The notes below the pieces were generated by a model, which did not search any database, had not been told where the DNA came from, and saw only the letters and a program-made list of their open reading frames with translations. Shown here in pieces: positions 61,341-64,000 of a stretch of DNA of 64,000 nt. The stretch is from Girardinichthys multiradiatus (Eukaryota > Chordata > Actinopteri > Cyprinodontiformes > Goodeidae): positions 13,913,390 through 13,977,389 of the forward strand of contig NC_061816.1 of assembly GCF_021462225.1 (NCBI RefSeq), in the 5' to 3' direction. The translations under genes and the position numbers were made by a program. Numbering within the stretch: position 1 is the stretch's first letter; each line of letters opens with the position of its first letter.

Positions 61341-62465
61341 CCGAAAACATGTCAAAGGTCGAGCATTGCAAGTTTTCTGTTTCTGCGAAGCAAGAAGCAC
61401 TCAAAACATCTTCACTTTCCAGTGTTTTGCTAGTGGACAACTTAAACCTGAGAGCATTTTCTGAGTAAGGCCCTGATAATCTTGGCAGTTTGAGTTAGGA
61501 GCTCTAATTCAGCTTTGGATCTTTAGATTCCTGATTCTTGCAACAGAAAAAGACAGATGGAGCTTTCTTGGCCATGGCAAGTGGAAGAAGATAATTAAAA
61601 GCACTTTTCATTTGTTTGAAAGCGTGGACTTAGTTAGAAGTAAAGTGACAAACAATTATCCTACGCAACATGCCCAAATGTGGGTGTTTTGAGGTAAAGT
61701 CGCAAAGTACATTGATGGTTGAATGAATGAATTTTTAATGCTCACATAACCTCTCTGTTCTTCTAAAAGTTCTGGATTTAGCTGAACTACTTTGGGAAAA
61801 AAGCAACAAAGTCTGAGTTATCACTAATTTGAAAATCTTGAAGTCATAATTTTGCCTATTGCTAACAAACAAAACCTGACTTTGTTGAAGTTGTCATGAT
61901 GACTTTATCAAGACTGACAAAAAATACATTTCCAAGCGTCAACAATGAGAAGTTGCCAAAACGTTATGAATTTGTCACTGTCTAAAAGATTTTTGTTAAG
62001 AACATACATTGTTGCAGTTCCAGTAAAAAAAAAAGGATGGGGCTTTGAAGTTTTCTATTGTTCTGAGCCCCTAAATTGGAAAAATGGCCTATCGTTTTGC
62101 TGCGTACTCAGCATGAGCAGCCCTTTCACCCCATCAGCACAGATGTGCAAGAAAGGTTAAGTGAGCTATCTTTGTGCCAGAATTCTTCATTGGGCAGGAA
62201 GGGAAGGGGAGCTTTCTCATGTTTCTTTATGGTAAGGAGGTTTGGTTTAGGCGATGCTTGGTGGACCTAATTGTGAAGGGGGAGGGGAATGATAGAATCA
62301 CTGACAGATTTACTATGTCATGGAAAGGCTGACATTGTCATCAGTGCTTCTACATCCGTAAAAATAATAAAAGCATTTCAGAGACTATAACCCGTTTCAG
62401 AGAGCTGTGAAGGCATGGTGCTAAATTTGCCTTCGCTTTGAGTGTAGAGCTGGTGGATAGAGATA

Positions 62466-64000
62466 CAGGTCCTTCTCAAAATATTAGCATATTGTGATAA
62501 AGTTCATTATTTTCCATAATGTCATGATGAAAATTTAACATTCATATATTTTAGATTCATTGCACACTAACTGAAATATTTCAGGTCTTTTATTGTCTTA
62601 ATACAGATGATTTTGGCATACAGCTCATGAAAACCCAAAATTCCTATCTCACAAAATTAGCATATCATTAAAAGGGTCTCTAAACGATCTATGAACCTAA
62701 TCATCTGAATCAACGAGTTAACTCTAAACACCTGCAAAAGATTCCTGAGGCTTTTAAAACTCTCAGCCTGGTTCATCACTTAAAACCCCAATCATGGGTA
62801 AGACTGCCGACCTGACTGCTGTCCAGAAGGCCACTATTGACCCCCTCAAGCAAGAGGGTAAGACACAGAAAGACATTTCTGAATGAATAGGCTGTTCCCA
62901 GAGTGCTGTATCAAGGCACCTCAGTGGGAAGTCTGTGGGAAGGAAAATGTGTGGCAGAAAACGCTGCACAACGAGAAGAGGTGACCGGACCCTGAGGAAG
63001 ATTGTGGAGAAGGGCCGATTCCAGACCTTGGGGGACCTGCGGAAGCAGTGGACTGAGTCTGGAGTAGAAACATCCAGAGCCACCGTGCACAGGCATGTGC
63101 AGGAAATGGGCTACAAATGCCTCATTCCCCAGGTCAAGCCACTTTTGAACCAGAAACAGCGGCAGAAGCGCCTGATCTGGGCTACAGAGAAGCAGCACTG
63201 GACTGTTGCTCAGTGGTCCAAAGTACTTTTTTCGGATGAAAGCAAATTCTGCATGTCATTTGGAAATCAAGGTGCCAGAGTCTGGAGGAAGACTGGGGAG
63301 AAGGAAATGCCAAAATGCCAGAAGTCCAGTGTCAAGTACCCACAGTCCGTGATGGTCTGGGGTGCTGTGTCAGCTGCTGGTGTTGGTCCACTGTGTTTTA
63401 TCAAGGGCAGGGTCAATGCAGCTAGCTATCAGGAGATTTTGGAGCACTTCATGCTTCCATCTGCTGAAAAGCTTTATGGATATGAAGATTTCATTTTTCA
63501 GCATGACCTGGCACCTGCTCACAGTGCCAAAACCACTGGTAAATGGTTTACTGACCATGGTATCACTGTGCTCAATTGGCCTGCCAACTCTCCTGACCTG
63601 AACCCCATAGAGAATCTGTGGGATATTGTGAAGAGAACGTTGAGAGACTCAAGACCCAACACTCTGGATGAGCTAAAGGTCGCTATCGAAGCATCCTGGG
63701 CCTCCATAAGACCTCAGCAGTGCCACAGGCTGATTGCCTCCATGCCACGCCGCATTGAAGCAGTCATTTCTGCAAAAGGATTCCCGACCAAGTATTGAGT
63801 GCATAACTGTACATGATTATTTGAAGGTTGACGTTTTTTGTATTAAAAGCACTTTTCTTTTATTGGTCGGATGAAATATGCTAATTTTGTGAGATAGGAA
63901 TTTTGGGTTTTCATGAGCTGTATGCCACAATCATCTGTATTACTGAAATATTTCAGTTAGTGTGCAATGAATCTAAAATATATGAATGTTACATTTTCAT
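62466..64000 (+). mobile_element. Tc1/mariner element, copy D (long-ITR, DD34E), cut by window end
   Basis: Third copy of the A/B family. The left flank is TA at 62464-62465 and the left inverted repeat spans about 62466-62665. The right inverted repeat begins near 63876 and runs off the window with about 60 bases still expected. The right repeat has lost 14 bases (near 63942) that are present in copies A and B, which shortens the spacer between its inner and outer motifs. Confidence 0.94.
62794..63798 (+). pseudogene. Tc1 transposase, copy D, single early stop
   Basis: 335 codons in one frame from the ATG at 62794, with one stop, TGA at 62884-62886 (codon 31), where the sister copies have CGA (Arg): a CpG-type transition. 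Everything downstream is open to the normal end GFPTKY. Catalytic D148, D238 and E273 and the NLW motif are intact. This is the best preserved transposase of the three. The early stop lies in the DNA-binding domain, so a downstream restart would lack it. Confidence 0.93.

Overview
The window looks like a gene-poor, AT-rich interval from a teleost fish. Two things point there: a SLITRK-family gene of vertebrate type with an intronless coding exon, and a dense set of Tc1/mariner-type DNA transposons of fish type, together with a hAT-type MITE and tRNA-head SINE-like repeats. There are no operons, no CRISPR arrays and no recognisable tRNA or rRNA genes.

The only cellular protein-coding gene I can support is slitrk5 on the minus strand (coding 30439-33063, 874 residues). 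It encodes a synaptic type I membrane protein with two leucine-rich-repeat modules, one transmembrane segment and a conserved C-terminal tail. A good 3' splice-site candidate lies just upstream of the start codon (AG at 33123-33124, preceded by a very long C-rich pyrimidine tract). A matching donor candidate lies near 34439. The gene therefore probably has a non-coding first exon in the CpG-rich stretch around 34.4-35.3 kb. Nothing else between about 3 and 62 kb has a convincing coding signature, as expected of the gene deserts around SLITRK genes. Several stretches with complex, non-repetitive sequence (about 8.2, 14.8-15.6, 25.6-28.1, 37.2, 40.7-41.3 and 58.6 kb) are candidate long-range regulatory elements, by inference only.

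The rest is transposon history. Three closely related long-ITR Tc1 elements (A 808-2417 +, B 20629-22196 -, D 62466 to beyond the window +) each carry a nearly full-length DD34E transposase broken by one nonsense change. B abuts a second, short-ITR Tc1-like element of DD36E type (C 22199-23452), and the two share one TA target dinucleotide. At least fifteen older, heavily degraded or internally deleted Tc1-like copies lie elsewhere, with a nest at 47.9-50.1 kb. A hAT MITE with a decayed 8-bp target duplication (2999-3337), a TA-flanked MITE (16032-16422), a 141-bp inverted repeat pair (48297/50655), SINE-like repeats (46.2-46.6, 51.5-51.8, 54.0 kb) and several microsatellites complete the picture.

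I do not see an undescribed biological system of the kind the prompt hopes for. The observations most worth checking are the C-only acceptor tract and complementary G/C homopolymers of the slitrk5 leader intron, the upstream ORF at the predicted splice junction, the B/C transposon abutment, the independent single-hit inactivation of three sister Tc1 copies, and the unidentified 141-bp inverted repeat.
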